This document shows positions 24,463 through 33,833 of a stretch of 37,852 bases of DNA, piece after piece (position 1 is the stretch's first letter; each line of letters starts with the position of its first letter). Source of the stretch: Candidatus Anammoximicrobium sp. (GTDB lineage: Bacteria > Planctomycetota > Planctomycetia > Pirellulales > Pirellulaceae); assembly GCA_012515235.1 (NCBI GenBank), contig JAAYYU010000332.1:1-37852 (forward strand). The letters are read 5' to 3'. The position numbers were made by a program, and so were the translations under genes. Under the pieces are notes generated by a model. The model was not told the origin of the DNA. It ran no database searches and worked only from the letters and a program-made list of their open reading frames with translations.

Positions 24463-24793
24463 CGTCTTGCCCTCCCGAAACGCAGTTCGCCTCATTTCAG
24501 GCTACTCCTCGCGTTCAGGCCCCGCAAGAGACGGGGCCCGCCGGACGAACGATTCCAGCTGCCCCCCGGAAATTCCCTCTGCCCTTGCGAATCGGCGAAC
24601 GTTTGCCGCACCGCTGCCGGTCCAAAAGCAAGTCAAGGTCGCAGCCGCCGCGGGGGTCTGCTACACTGGCACACATGGTCTTCGGTGCCCCCGCCCGGTC
24701 GCTGTGCCGGCGGGGGCGTTTGCGACTCCTGGGATGTCAACGGGATCAAGCTCAAGCCGTCGCCCGCCATCCACTGTGCCAAAGGAACGATTC
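24463..24793. other. Divergent spacer before the PL26-like gene
   Basis: These 331 bases hold no gene. A perfect 9-bp inverted repeat, GCCCCCGCC (24687-24695) with GGCGGGGGC (24709-24717) around 13 bases, lies about 75 bases before the next start and could form a leader hairpin. AAAGGA before ATG 24794 is the ribosome site. Confidence 0.6.
24687..24717. repeat. 9-bp perfect inverted repeat in 5' leader
   Basis: GCCCCCGCC and GGCGGGGGC are perfectly complementary across a 13-base loop. The structure is GC-only and has no T-run after it on either strand. It lies between divergent genes, in the likely leader of the PL26-like gene. Confidence 0.6.
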
Positions 24794-27700
24794 ATGACAA
24801 GCGTAGGGAGAACGGTGGCGTCGCTGTGCAATCGCGTGTGGCTGAGTGCGGTGGCCGTCTTGGTTTGGGGACTGCTGACGCCGCCGCTTTTGGGAGCGTC
24901 GCCGCAGGTGGTGCTGGTGGCTTCGGCGCCCGAGAGCTTCACAGCACGCGGGCTGACCGCATTCGGCGTGGACCACCGGCGTCTTTCGCCCCGCGAGTTC
25001 CGGGAGTTTTCCACGTTGGACGCCGACGTTTTGATCTGGGGATTAGACGAGTCGCAACAGGCACTTGCCGAGCGACGCGACGAGTTGGCGACCTTCCTTC
25101 GCGCGGGCGGAGTTTTCCTGGGGTTCCGGTGCGGGGAGGAGCAAGCCTGGTTGCCGGCTGCGGCAGGGCGCGACAAGGCTTACGAACTGGGCGAAATCCT
25201 GCGGCCGGAGCATCCGGTTTTCAATCAGCCGCATCGTTTCTCTTTGGAACAGCTGCGGGCGGTCCACGGCGGCAGCGTGTACCGCGCCTTCCGCGACCTG
25301 GCGGCGGGCTGGGTGCCGCTGTGCTCGACCGGCCGCGAACAGGGCTGGGACAAGACGCCGCCCAGCGGTCCCGGCCCGTGCTATGGCCTGATCGAACTGC
25401 CGCTGGATGCGGGCCGGCTGATCCTCTGCCAGATGATCCCCGAGTACGCCTGGTTTCATGACGCCAAGGAGGATCAAGAGAGCCCCGGCGCCAGACTGTT
25501 CGAGAACCTGATCCGCTACGCCTTTTCGCAGGCAAAATGCCAGGCCGCCAAACGACCGCCGCGGACGCGGCCGGAGTCCTTCTACGGCGACCTGGCCGAC
25601 GTGTTGGAGACGCCCGGCCGGCGGAGCGGGATCTCCTGGTCAGCGCCCGAGTGGCAGTACGAATCGTCGGGCCCCTACACGCGCCAGATCGACCGTCGAG
25701 GCGTGCTCACCTTCACCCATGCCGACCAGCCCAGCGCCGCGGGGAACTATGCCCAGATGAGCCGCCGCCTGGCGGTGAGTCCGGACGCCCCGTCGCTGGT
25801 CCTGCGCTGGTACCAGACGGATACATATTGCGGCGGCCGGGAGATTCAGTTGGGCGGCAAGGAGCACGGGCGGCTGGCGCTGGAAAACTACCAGCGGCAA
25901 AGGCGTTACGCCCAGGTGCTGGTCAACGGCGAAACGGTCTGGGAGACCGACGTCTGTGGCCGGAACCCGCAGCCGGCGCGGCGGGCGGTGCATTATGCGG
26001 ACGTCACCGAATTGGTGCGCAAGGCCGGACGTTGCGACGTGGCGTTCCGCGTCGAGGATCGCCAGGGTTCAGGCGAGCAGCCTTTTGCCATCGACGTGTT
26101 CTTTGCCGCGGTCGAATTGCTCGATGATCTGCAACTGCGGCCGGCGGCCGCCCTGCGCGGTGAGGGCTTTGCCGACGCCGGCGGGCAGTCGCTGCAGTTG
26201 GCTGCCGAGAAGGGCGTTCTGGAGACGAAGCACACGGGGCCGGACGGCCGTTATGCGGTCGCCGTGCGCCTGGCCGACGGATTTGAGGGACGTTCCCAAT
26301 TGCGGCTGCTGGCGGCCGGCAAGAGGTTGGCCAGTTGGACGCTGAGCATGGACGACGGCGCGGCGTGGTGGGCGGTGGCGCCCGCGGCCGAGTTGCGGTC
26401 GGGCGACACGTTGCGATTAGAAATCGACCGCGAGGGCCGGGAGGCGCCGCGCGTCGAGCAACTGGCGGTGATCGCTCCGGAGTTGTTGGCCAAGCCACGC
26501 TCGGACGCGACGCCGGTTGCAGGTCGCGGTACGCCGACAAAGCAGGTCCGTTTCACGGTCACGGTGCCTGAGACGGGCGGCGTGGCGCGAACGACCGAAA
26601 TCGCTGCGGCGGGCCTGCCGTTTCCCAGAGGCTGCCTGACGCAGCAGACCGCGTTGCGCGTGCTTGATTCGGCAGGCCAGCCGGTCCCCAGCCAATTCCG
26701 ACCGGCCGGACGCTGGCCCGACGGGTCCGCGCGCACGGCGGTCGTCGCCTTTCCCGCCACGGTCCCCGCCGGCGGCCAGGCGCGCTATACGATCGAAGCC
26801 GGCGCGGGCATCGAGTCCGGCCCGGCGGGCGGTCTCACGCTGGTCGAACAGCCCGGCCAGCTGTGTCTCGACACCGGGCCTGTGACGGCGATCTTTAGCA
26901 CCCGGCAGGGACGCATCGTAGACGAGTTGCGGCGCGGGGCAGCCGTGGTCAAGCCGGCCGATTCGGTGTGGGAAATCGCGGTCGAAACGGAGGACGGGCG
27001 GTTGCTGCGCAGCGGCGGGGCGACCGTCTCGGCCACCCGGATCGTGGAACGCGGCCCGCTGCGGGCGCTGGTCGTACGGAGCGGCTCGTTGGCTGACGAG
27101 GCGGGAAAGCAGCTCGACTATCGGCTGACCGTCGAGGCGACGGCGGGTTCGGACCTGTTGCGCGTGGAAACGACGCTCGTGAATCGGGAGGATCGGCCCG
27201 AGGTGTACATCAAACGCTGGTCGCTCGATCTGCCGGTCGCCGGAGCCGCGGCGGGCCGGGTCGAGGTGGGCGGCAGTTGGCGCACGACCAACGCGGGAGC
27301 CGCGCTGTACCAGCATCGCGAAGACCAGCTGACCTGGAGCGGCGCGGACGGCGCGCTGAGTCGCGCCAACGGCCGGGCATCGGGCTGGGTGCGGCTGTCC
27401 GGCCTGGCTGTCGGACCGCGGTGGTTCTGGGAGCGGTTCCCGCAAGCGGTCCGGTTCACGCCGGAGGCGGTCCGGTTCGATCTGCTGCCCGAGGCGTGGG
27501 ACTCCGGCGACCTGCCGACCCGCTGGCGCGACCGGATGCTGGAGATGACCGATCGCTATACGGTGGGCGGCGTGGGTTACCCGCAGTCGCCGGGCAAGAT
27601 GGGCCTGTTCCGGCTGGCGCGCGGCGAGGCGTTGAGCCAGGAGTTCGGCCTTCTGGCGGACGGCGCGGCGGGCGATGCGCCGGCGGCGGGACGGGAACGG

Positions 27701-28840
27701 CTGGTCGCGCCACTGCGCCCCGTGGCCGATCCGGCCTATACGGCTTCGACCGGGGCCTTCGGTCCGCTTGTGCCCAGGGATCCGCAGCGGTTGGCCCGCT
27801 ACGAACAGTTGGTTGAACGCTGTTACGAAGGCTACCTGGCCCAGCGTCAAAAACGGCGGGAGTACGGGTTCGAGAACTTCGGCGACTCGACCTTCGAGTG
27901 GGGCTACGGACCGTCGTACACGTACTGGAGCAACAGCGAGTACGACCATCACTACGGCTTTGCGCTGGAGTACCTGCGCAGCGGCGATCAACGCTGGTGG
28001 GAACTCTGCGAGACCACGTCCCGGCACTATCGCGACGTGGTCGTCGTCCATGACGCCTCGGCCGAGAGCGGCCTGCGGGGCGGGCCGCGCCACCATAACG
28101 CCACCAGCGTCTGGATGCCGCAGCACGAGGACCAGTTCTGGATCGCGGACCACACCTTGGCCGGCTGCCACGTCGGCCACAGCTGGGTCGAAGGACTCAT
28201 CGCCTACGCCTGGCTTTCGGGAGATCCTTGGGCCCAGGAAGTGATCGCGGAGATGGCCGACTGGTACGTTTCGGTCGTCCAGCGGGACCGGTTCGGCGCG
28301 GGCGGCCAGGAGCGCGGGCCGGGCTGGACGCTGATCGCGATCAGCGCCTTGGCCGAAGCCACCGGCGACGAACGGGTCTTTCAGGCCGGAGCCAAGGTGG
28401 CCGATTGGCTGTTGGATTGGCAGGATCCGATCCGCGGCGTCGTTTCGGTGCCGATCAGCGAGCAGCCCAGCTACGAGGGCGGTTCGACCTTTATGCACGG
28501 CATCGTCGGCCGCGGACTCGGCCGCTGGTACGACGTGACCGGCCAGACGCGGGTCAAGGACGCGGCGATCGGCATCGCCGAGTGGATCACGACCGAGCCG
28601 ATGGGCGAGCCCGGCATGTTCTGGTACAAGCAAAGTCCGCAGAACAGCAAACGCTTTGCCGCCACCGACCAGGTGCTTACGGCGCTCACCTATGCCTACC
28701 AGCTGACCGGCGACCGCTGGTTTGCCGACGTCGCCCTGGCGCTGGTGGACAAGACCGGACCCAACGTCCGCTCGATGAGTTGGTATGGTCAATCGCTGTG
28801 CCATCTGTGGCAGTTCCTGAAAGATGACGCCGCCCCGTGA
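24794..28840 (+). CDS. Large secreted PL26/YetA-like polysaccharide lyase with GATase-like start
   Basis: A 1348-residue protein from ATG 24794, with AAAGGA seven bases upstream and a signal peptide (LSAVAVLVWGLLTPPLLGAS). Residues about 35-250 resemble the class I glutamine-amidotransferase/ThuA-like fold (DADVLIWGLDESQQ, FLRAGGVFLGFRCG). Residues about 270-465 look like a jelly-roll carbohydrate-binding unit. Residues about 585-820 match the RIFT-barrel start of the PcRGLX/YetA family (GLPFPRGCLTQQTALRV, GRWPDGSARTAVVAF), and residues about 1020-1345 form an alpha/alpha toroid (EYDHHYGFALEYLRSGDQRW, GSTFMHGIVGRGLGRWYDVT). Family relatives are exo-acting rhamnogalacturonan lyases. The fused front domain is unusual. 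It probably acts on an acidic glycan outside the cell; the exact substrate is unknown. Confidence 0.72.
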   Translation: MTSVGRTVASLCNRVWLSAVAVLVWGLLTPPLLGASPQVVLVASAPESFTARGLTAFGVDHRRLSPREFREFSTLDADVLIWGLDESQQALAERRDELATFLRAGGVFLGFRCGEEQAWLPAAAGRDKAYELGEILRPEHPVFNQPHRFSLEQLRAVHGGSVYRAFRDLAAGWVPLCSTGREQGWDKTPPSGPGPCYGLIELPLDAGRLILCQMIPEYAWFHDAKEDQESPGARLFENLIRYAFSQAKCQAAKRPPRTRPESFYGDLADVLETPGRRSGISWSAPEWQYESSGPYTRQIDRRGVLTFTHADQPSAAGNYAQMSRRLAVSPDAPSLVLRWYQTDTYCGGREIQLGGKEHGRLALENYQRQRRYAQVLVNGETVWETDVCGRNPQPARRAVHYADVTELVRKAGRCDVAFRVEDRQGSGEQPFAIDVFFAAVELLDDLQLRPAAALRGEGFADAGGQSLQLAAEKGVLETKHTGPDGRYAVAVRLADGFEGRSQLRLLAAGKRLASWTLSMDDGAAWWAVAPAAELRSGDTLRLEIDREGREAPRVEQLAVIAPELLAKPRSDATPVAGRGTPTKQVRFTVTVPETGGVARTTEIAAAGLPFPRGCLTQQTALRVLDSAGQPVPSQFRPAGRWPDGSARTAVVAFPATVPAGGQARYTIEAGAGIESGPAGGLTLVEQPGQLCLDTGPVTAIFSTRQGRIVDELRRGAAVVKPADSVWEIAVETEDGRLLRSGGATVSATRIVERGPLRALVVRSGSLADEAGKQLDYRLTVEATAGSDLLRVETTLVNREDRPEVYIKRWSLDLPVAGAAAGRVEVGGSWRTTNAGAALYQHREDQLTWSGADGALSRANGRASGWVRLSGLAVGPRWFWERFPQAVRFTPEAVRFDLLPEAWDSGDLPTRWRDRMLEMTDRYTVGGVGYPQSPGKMGLFRLARGEALSQEFGLLADGAAGDAPAAGRERLVAPLRPVADPAYTASTGAFGPLVPRDPQRLARYEQLVERCYEGYLAQRQKRREYGFENFGDSTFEWGYGPSYTYWSNSEYDHHYGFALEYLRSGDQRWWELCETTSRHYRDVVVVHDASAESGLRGGPRHHNATSVWMPQHEDQFWIADHTLAGCHVGHSWVEGLIAYAWLSGDPWAQEVIAEMADWYVSVVQRDRFGAGGQERGPGWTLIAISALAEATGDERVFQAGAKVADWLLDWQDPIRGVVSVPISEQPSYEGGSTFMHGIVGRGLGRWYDVTGQTRVKDAAIGIAEWITTEPMGEPGMFWYKQSPQNSKRFAATDQVLTALTYAYQLTGDRWFADVALALVDKTGPNVRSMSWYGQSLCHLWQFLKDDAAP

Positions 28841-29047
28841 CCCGTGCCGGGAGGCCGTGGCAGGAAAGGCCGGGCGGGCGTCTTGCCGCTTGCCGGCCAT
28901 CGGACAGTCACCTCTCGAACGATGCTTCCAGGCCGGCAAGGCCCCCTCGGCGATGAACGGCAAGCCCGTTTGTGGTAGAAATACTTGTCGGGGCGGGAAA
29001 ACCGATTCGCCCTTGAATTCGTCGGTACTTATGACAAGAGGTGCTGC

Positions 29048-29593
29048 GTGGTCGAAGCGGCAGGCAAATCGCAGTCCGCCGAGCGTCCGTCCCGCCACGG
29101 AACGTTGGAGGAAGCCTTTGCCTGCTACCAGAGCGAACTCGTGGGCCTGCTGTACCACATGCTGGGCAACGCGGAGGACGCGCGGGACGCCTACCAGGAA
29201 ACGTTCGTCAAGTGCTGGCGGCATCGAAGCCAGGTCGAGTCTGTGGAGAACCTGAAGGCTTGGATTTTCCGGATTGCCCTGAATACGGGCCGCGACATGC
29301 GACAAACCGCGTACCGACGGCATCGGCGGGCCCTGCCGGAAGACGGCGCCGAGGTCGCCTGCCACCGGAACAACGCCGAGGCGGAAGTGGAATACAACGA
29401 ACAGATGAAGCTGGTCCGCGAAGCGGTCAGCCAACTGCGAACGGAGGAGAAGGAGGTGTTTCTGCTGCGGCAGAATGCCGAGATGACGTACGAGGAGATT
29501 GCGGAAGCCCTGCACATCCCCTCGGGCACCGTCAAGACGCGGATGCGGCTGGCGCTGACCAGGCTGCGGGCGAGCTTGACGGAACCAACGTAA
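29048..29593 (+). CDS. ECF-type RNA polymerase sigma factor
   Basis: A 181-residue protein. GTG 29048 is preceded by AAGAGG six bases upstream. TTG 28985 in the same frame lacks a ribosome site and would add 21 residues. Region 2 is visible as ACYQSELVGLLYHMLGNAED, ARDAYQETFVKCWRH and AWIFRIALNTGRD. Region 4 is EKEVFLLRQNAEMTYEEIAE followed by GTVKTRMRLALTRLR, the helix-turn-helix that reads the -35 box. The region 1 and 3 parts of sigma70 are absent, as in all ECF factors. The 3' end is copied as a 39-bp direct repeat downstream. The next gene on the same strand begins 165 bases later and encodes a membrane protein with an anti-sigma-like start, so the pair probably forms a sensing unit. Confidence 0.88.
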   Translation: MVEAAGKSQSAERPSRHGTLEEAFACYQSELVGLLYHMLGNAEDARDAYQETFVKCWRHRSQVESVENLKAWIFRIALNTGRDMRQTAYRRHRRALPEDGAEVACHRNNAEAEVEYNEQMKLVREAVSQLRTEEKEVFLLRQNAEMTYEEIAEALHIPSGTVKTRMRLALTRLRASLTEPT

Positions 29594-29681
29594 AAAGTGT
29601 GACGGCGGGCCAGTCGCATCGCCTCCAGTTGGTGGGCGTACGGCGAGCTTGGCGGAACCAACGTAAAAAGCGTGACGGCGG
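29570..29681. repeat. 39-bp direct repeat spanning the sigma factor stop
   Basis: The stretch 29570-29608, which includes the last codons and TAA of the sigma gene, is repeated at 29643-29681 with two mismatches. The 34 bases between and the flanks beyond do not match, so this is a local duplication rather than a tandem array. The second copy lies in the gap before the macroglobulin gene. Confidence 0.85.
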
Positions 29682-29758
29682 TTCGATGGTCCTGCCGCGG
29701 CCAGCGGTGGGCGTCAGGCTGCCGTTCGCCTGGGAGCGGCGCGAGAGGTTGAGGAGTC

Positions 29759-32700
29759 ATGGATCGTCCAGACGAACTCGAACAACAGCTCTGGGAATTC
29801 GTCTACGACTTGCTGCCGGCAGACGAAGCGGCGACTGTGCGCCGACGGATCGCTGCGGAGCCCGACGTGGCCCAAGTCTACGACGGCGTCCGGCGGCAGG
29901 CCTGTCTGCTGGCGGAAGCCGCCAGATTCGAGTTGCCGCCGATCACGCTGCCGCGTCCCGGCGCAGACGATTCGGCCTCGACACGCGACGCCCCGAGGCC
30001 TGCTTCGACCGCCGCCGGGCCTGCCGCTCGTTTCCCCCGAGGTTGGGTCAACTGGACGGTCGGCCTGGCCGCTTCCGGACTGCTGTGCTACCTCGGCTGG
30101 GCCGCTTTCCACACCGGTTGGCCGGGGCGCTCCGTCGTCCGCGGAACATCCGCCGCGACGTTGGCGAACGAGCCCGTCCGAGCCGTCCTGATCGGGCCGC
30201 AGGAACTCCAGCCCGTGCTGACCAACTACGTGGCCGTCCAGACACAGAACGCAGCCGGAGAGCCCGTCGCCGCCACGGTGGACTATCGCTGGTATTCGGA
30301 CGACGGCGCCGCGGTGGACAGCGGCCATTGCCAGACCGACGCCAGCGGCTTCACGCAACTGGCGCTCGCCAGGCCCCTGCGTTCCCAGGCGGTCCATCTG
30401 GAAGTCGAACCGCAAACGGCCTGGAAAAATGTCTCGCTTCGCTGCTCCATCCCGGTCGCGTCCAGCGAACTGACGACCTACCTGACAACGGACAAGACGA
30501 TCTACCGCCCCGGCGAACAGGTGCGTTTCCGGACGGTGACCCTGGACCGCGCTGATTTGCAGGTGCATCGGGAAGTGCCGGTGGCGCTTCGCGTCGTGAA
30601 CGAAGACGGACAAGAAGTGCGCGGCGTCGGCACCCAGGTGACCACGCGCAACGGCGTCGGTTTCGGCGACTTCGAGCTGCCGCAGCACCAGCCGCCGGGG
30701 AAACAGACGCTGATCGCCGCCAGCCCCGCGGGCGATTTTCCGGAAGCCCGCCGCGAGTTCGAGGTCCGGCCTTACCGCACGCCGACGCTGAGGCAGACGC
30801 TGGATTTTGCCCGCGACAGCTATGCGCCGGGGGAGGAAGTCGAGGCCGATTTGCGCGTGGAACTCGCGGACGGCAAACCGGCCGCCAACGTGCCGCTGGC
30901 CGTGACTGCCGAATCGGGCACTCGGAAGTTCTTCAACCTTCACACGACGACGAACGACCAGGGCTTGTACCGCGTCCGCTTCAAGCTGCCCGCCAAGGCC
31001 GATCCCGGCCAGGCAGTTTTGAACGTCACCACCGGCAAGGAGGTTCAGGAGCGGATCTCAGAATTGATCCCGATCCATCACGGCCGGGTGACCGTCGAGT
31101 TCTTTCCCGAATCCGGCGAGTTGGTGCCTGACGCAACTAATCGCGTGTACTTTTTCGCCCACGATGGGCTGGACCGGCCGGTTCACGTCCAGGGCCGCGT
31201 GGTCGACCGGCAAGGCCGTCGGGCCGCAGAGGTGCAAACAATCCGCGACGGACGAGGCGTGTTCGTCCTTCGTCCTGCGAGTGACGAGCACTATCGATTG
31301 TTGATCGATCAGCCATCGGGCGCGGCGGAGCAACCGGAGTTGCCGCCCGCCAGTGCACGGCAGTTTGTGGCACTCGACGCGGGAACCGGCGTTTTCGTCG
31401 CCGGCATGCCGATCAAGGTCCAACTCGTCTCGCGGGAAGATCGTCCGGTGGCCGTTGTGGCCGTCTGTCGCGGCGTCGTGGTGGGCCAGGAACTGGTCTC
31501 CCCAGCGGTGTTTCAAAACGAATTCGACACCGGCGGTCCCGAAGTTGTCGTGCCTGTGGCACCGACTGCGGAGGGCCTGATCCGGCTGACCGTTTACGAT
31601 TATAGTGCCCAGCCGCCGACGCCAGTCGCGGAACGGTTGGTGTATCGCCGGCCTGCACGGAGACTATCGCTCCGGCCCAGTCGGCTCCATGCCAAGTATT
31701 CACCTGGCGATGCTGTCAACCTTGCGATTTCAGTCGGGGATGAGCGCCGACAGCCGCAGTCCGCTGTGCTTGGCGCTGCGGTGGTCGACGAAGCGGCGCT
31801 GAGTCTGGTGCGGGATCGCTCCGCGTCGTTGACGACGCACTTCTGGCTGACGGGCCAGATCGACGATGTGCGCGGCCTGGAGGACGCCAACTTCTATTTG
31901 CGTGACGGTTCCGAGGCCGAGCAGGCGCTGGACTTGTTGCTGGGCACACAGGGTTGGCGGCGTTTCACCACGGCGCCCTCTGGGCCCCTCGCCCAGATGG
32001 CCGTCGTTGGTCAGACAGACCGGGAACCGTTCGCTTCCCAGGTTCCCGCCGGCGTCGGCGCCGGCTCCGAGCCGACTGCGCCCACGGTGCTGGCGGACAA
32101 CGCACAGGAAGTGTCTCGGATCGTGAGCAGCGGCCTGGCTTTGCTGGAGACGGCCTCCGCCCAGACGGTGCGGCGAGTCAGCGGCGTGCTGATCGTCGGC
32201 AGTCTGATCCTGGCGATCATGCTGGGGCTGCTGGCGGCCATGCGGCACTTGCCGGCCACCACGGTTTGGCTTCCCGCGCTGGGCACGTCGGCCATGTGCC
32301 TGGTGCTGGGCTGTGTGTCGTTGGTGACGCAGGGCCAACCGGCGCCGGAATTGGCCCAGGTTGCCTTGGACGAATCGGTTGCCGAACGACAAGTCGCCCA
32401 AGCCGGAAAGCGTTTGGCGACAGCTTCGATGCCGGAATCGGCCCTGTCGTCCGCAACGGCCAAGCCTGAAGAAAAGGAATCGCTCGAAAGCTTGGACTTG
32501 GTGGTCAAGGCGAAAGGCGTGGATCGGAAGCAGGCAGCTCAGGGCGCCGTCGCCGGCCGCGTGATGCCGGCTGCAGACAAAGGGGCGGCTCCGGCTGATG
32601 AGTCGGCCTTGCCAAGGCTGGCAGAGAAGGCCAACAAGCTCCAGGATTCCGACACGGATCGCTACGGAATGCGACTGGAACAGCGGCAGTCGCTCCGTCG

Positions 32701-33583
32701 CGAAGCCCGGCCTCACGCGGAAGCGATGAAGCGACGGTTGGTCCCGGAAAACGAAGCCCCTCGGCAAGATGCGGCGATACCCCAGGAGCCGCCGGCGGAA
32801 CGGAAGAGTTCACAGGCAGGCGCTGCGCCGGCGCCCCCGCCCGCTGCGGCTGCAAGAACGACCTCACGAGAAGCTGCAATACGGGCCGCGGTACCCGAAA
32901 AAGCTGAGAAAATGGCAGGCCAATTTGGCTCCGGCAGAACGACGGAGAAAGCCGGAGGAATGATGCCCGGCATCGAAGCGCAAAGTACGCCGGGAGCGAT
33001 GCCTGGCATGGACATGGGCGGGGGGGCTTTTGGCGCCCCCGTCGCGCCAGATGCCGCCCGCGACCGCCAAGGACAACTCCGCGCGGCCGGCAGAGGAGAT
33101 GCCGCCGGCGGCGGAGCGATGTATGGGGGCGTTGCCCTTCCATCCGCGGGCGCTGCGCCGAGCGGTCCGGCTCGCGAGCCCGCACCCAGTATTGGAGAAA
33201 AACGGGAGGCGGATCGCGCGCTGAGCGAATCGGCCGATCAACCAACTCGACCTCCAGCGCGCCCTGGGGAGCCACCGCCGGCGCGAGGGGCGGCGCCGGC
33301 TCTTGCTGATTCGTTGGAGCCGTCCCAGCCGCAACTGTACCGCGAGTACGCTCGGCGAAGTCTCGCCGCCGTGTCATCCGACGGCCGGTCGCCGCACGCC
33401 GAGACGTTGCTTTGGGAGCCGCTGTTGGAGACGGATGCTCAGGGCCGGGCCACGCTGGAGTTCACGTTGCCCGACGCCGCCACGACGTATCGGGTCTTGG
33501 TCGACGGACACGCGGCTGGCCGCATCGGCTCGTACTTGGGCCGCATCATTGTCCAGCCGGACGCGCCGGCGGCGCCCAAGTAG
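29759..33583 (+). CDS. Transmembrane anti-sigma-like protein with macroglobulin (MG2/A2M) domains
   Basis: A 1274-residue protein. ATG 29759 follows GAGG nearby. Residues 1-60 (LEQQLWEFVYDLLPADEAAT) look like the short cytoplasmic start of an anti-sigma factor, without an obvious HxxxCxxC zinc motif. Residues 97-119 are a membrane helix. Residues about 125-800 are a run of macroglobulin-type beta domains, clearest at TTYLTTDKTIYRPGEQVRFR (MG2) with LRQTLDFARDSYAPGEEVEA after it. Two more helices lie at about 808-830 and 837-860. Residues about 860-1190 are Pro/Ala/Glu/Arg-rich. The end (TLLWEPLLETDAQGRATLEF, then LPDAATTYRVLVDG) matches the A2M strand region. No thioester motif (CGEQ) is present. 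It lies directly after an ECF sigma gene, so I infer an envelope sensor. The MG2 call is strong, the anti-sigma call moderate. Confidence 0.75.
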   Translation: MDRPDELEQQLWEFVYDLLPADEAATVRRRIAAEPDVAQVYDGVRRQACLLAEAARFELPPITLPRPGADDSASTRDAPRPASTAAGPAARFPRGWVNWTVGLAASGLLCYLGWAAFHTGWPGRSVVRGTSAATLANEPVRAVLIGPQELQPVLTNYVAVQTQNAAGEPVAATVDYRWYSDDGAAVDSGHCQTDASGFTQLALARPLRSQAVHLEVEPQTAWKNVSLRCSIPVASSELTTYLTTDKTIYRPGEQVRFRTVTLDRADLQVHREVPVALRVVNEDGQEVRGVGTQVTTRNGVGFGDFELPQHQPPGKQTLIAASPAGDFPEARREFEVRPYRTPTLRQTLDFARDSYAPGEEVEADLRVELADGKPAANVPLAVTAESGTRKFFNLHTTTNDQGLYRVRFKLPAKADPGQAVLNVTTGKEVQERISELIPIHHGRVTVEFFPESGELVPDATNRVYFFAHDGLDRPVHVQGRVVDRQGRRAAEVQTIRDGRGVFVLRPASDEHYRLLIDQPSGAAEQPELPPASARQFVALDAGTGVFVAGMPIKVQLVSREDRPVAVVAVCRGVVVGQELVSPAVFQNEFDTGGPEVVVPVAPTAEGLIRLTVYDYSAQPPTPVAERLVYRRPARRLSLRPSRLHAKYSPGDAVNLAISVGDERRQPQSAVLGAAVVDEAALSLVRDRSASLTTHFWLTGQIDDVRGLEDANFYLRDGSEAEQALDLLLGTQGWRRFTTAPSGPLAQMAVVGQTDREPFASQVPAGVGAGSEPTAPTVLADNAQEVSRIVSSGLALLETASAQTVRRVSGVLIVGSLILAIMLGLLAAMRHLPATTVWLPALGTSAMCLVLGCVSLVTQGQPAPELAQVALDESVAERQVAQAGKRLATASMPESALSSATAKPEEKESLESLDLVVKAKGVDRKQAAQGAVAGRVMPAADKGAAPADESALPRLAEKANKLQDSDTDRYGMRLEQRQSLRREARPHAEAMKRRLVPENEAPRQDAAIPQEPPAERKSSQAGAAPAPPPAAAARTTSREAAIRAAVPEKAEKMAGQFGSGRTTEKAGGMMPGIEAQSTPGAMPGMDMGGGAFGAPVAPDAARDRQGQLRAAGRGDAAGGGAMYGGVALPSAGAAPSGPAREPAPSIGEKREADRALSESADQPTRPPARPGEPPPARGAAPALADSLEPSQPQLYREYARRSLAAVSSDGRSPHAETLLWEPLLETDAQGRATLEFTLPDAATTYRVLVDGHAAGRIGSYLGRIIVQPDAPAAPK

Positions 33584-33599
33584 CCGCGGGACAGTTGGC

Positions 33600-33617
33600 G
33601 ACCCGTGCAGACGGGTC
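33600..33617 (+). terminator. Candidate terminator after the macroglobulin gene
   Basis: GACCCGT (33600-33606) and ACGGGTC (33611-33617) form a perfect 7-bp stem with the loop GCAG, starting 17 bases after the stop codon. A T-rich stretch follows only after ten bases (GTTTGTTTG), so intrinsic termination would be weak. Confidence 0.45.
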
Positions 33618-33833
33618 CGAGCCGTTTGTTTGCCTCACGCGTGAACCAAATGCGGCAACGTCCAACCAAGATTTGTAGAACGGTCGCTGTCAAATGTCGC
33701 CCCATCCGTTGCCGACCGTGCTGCCCCCAGACGTTCATCCGCCTCGTGCCTCAAATCCCGCGGGGAGACGACGGTGGGGAATGAGAGCAGGGGACATTCC
33801 GGCCAATATCAGCAGATTGTTTCGAGTGCCGGG

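Noticed and set aside
26417..29515. Minus-strand open frame of 1032 codons opposite the lyase and sigma genes
   Set aside because: Shadow of two genes with clear domains on the plus strand; its translation shows no motif.
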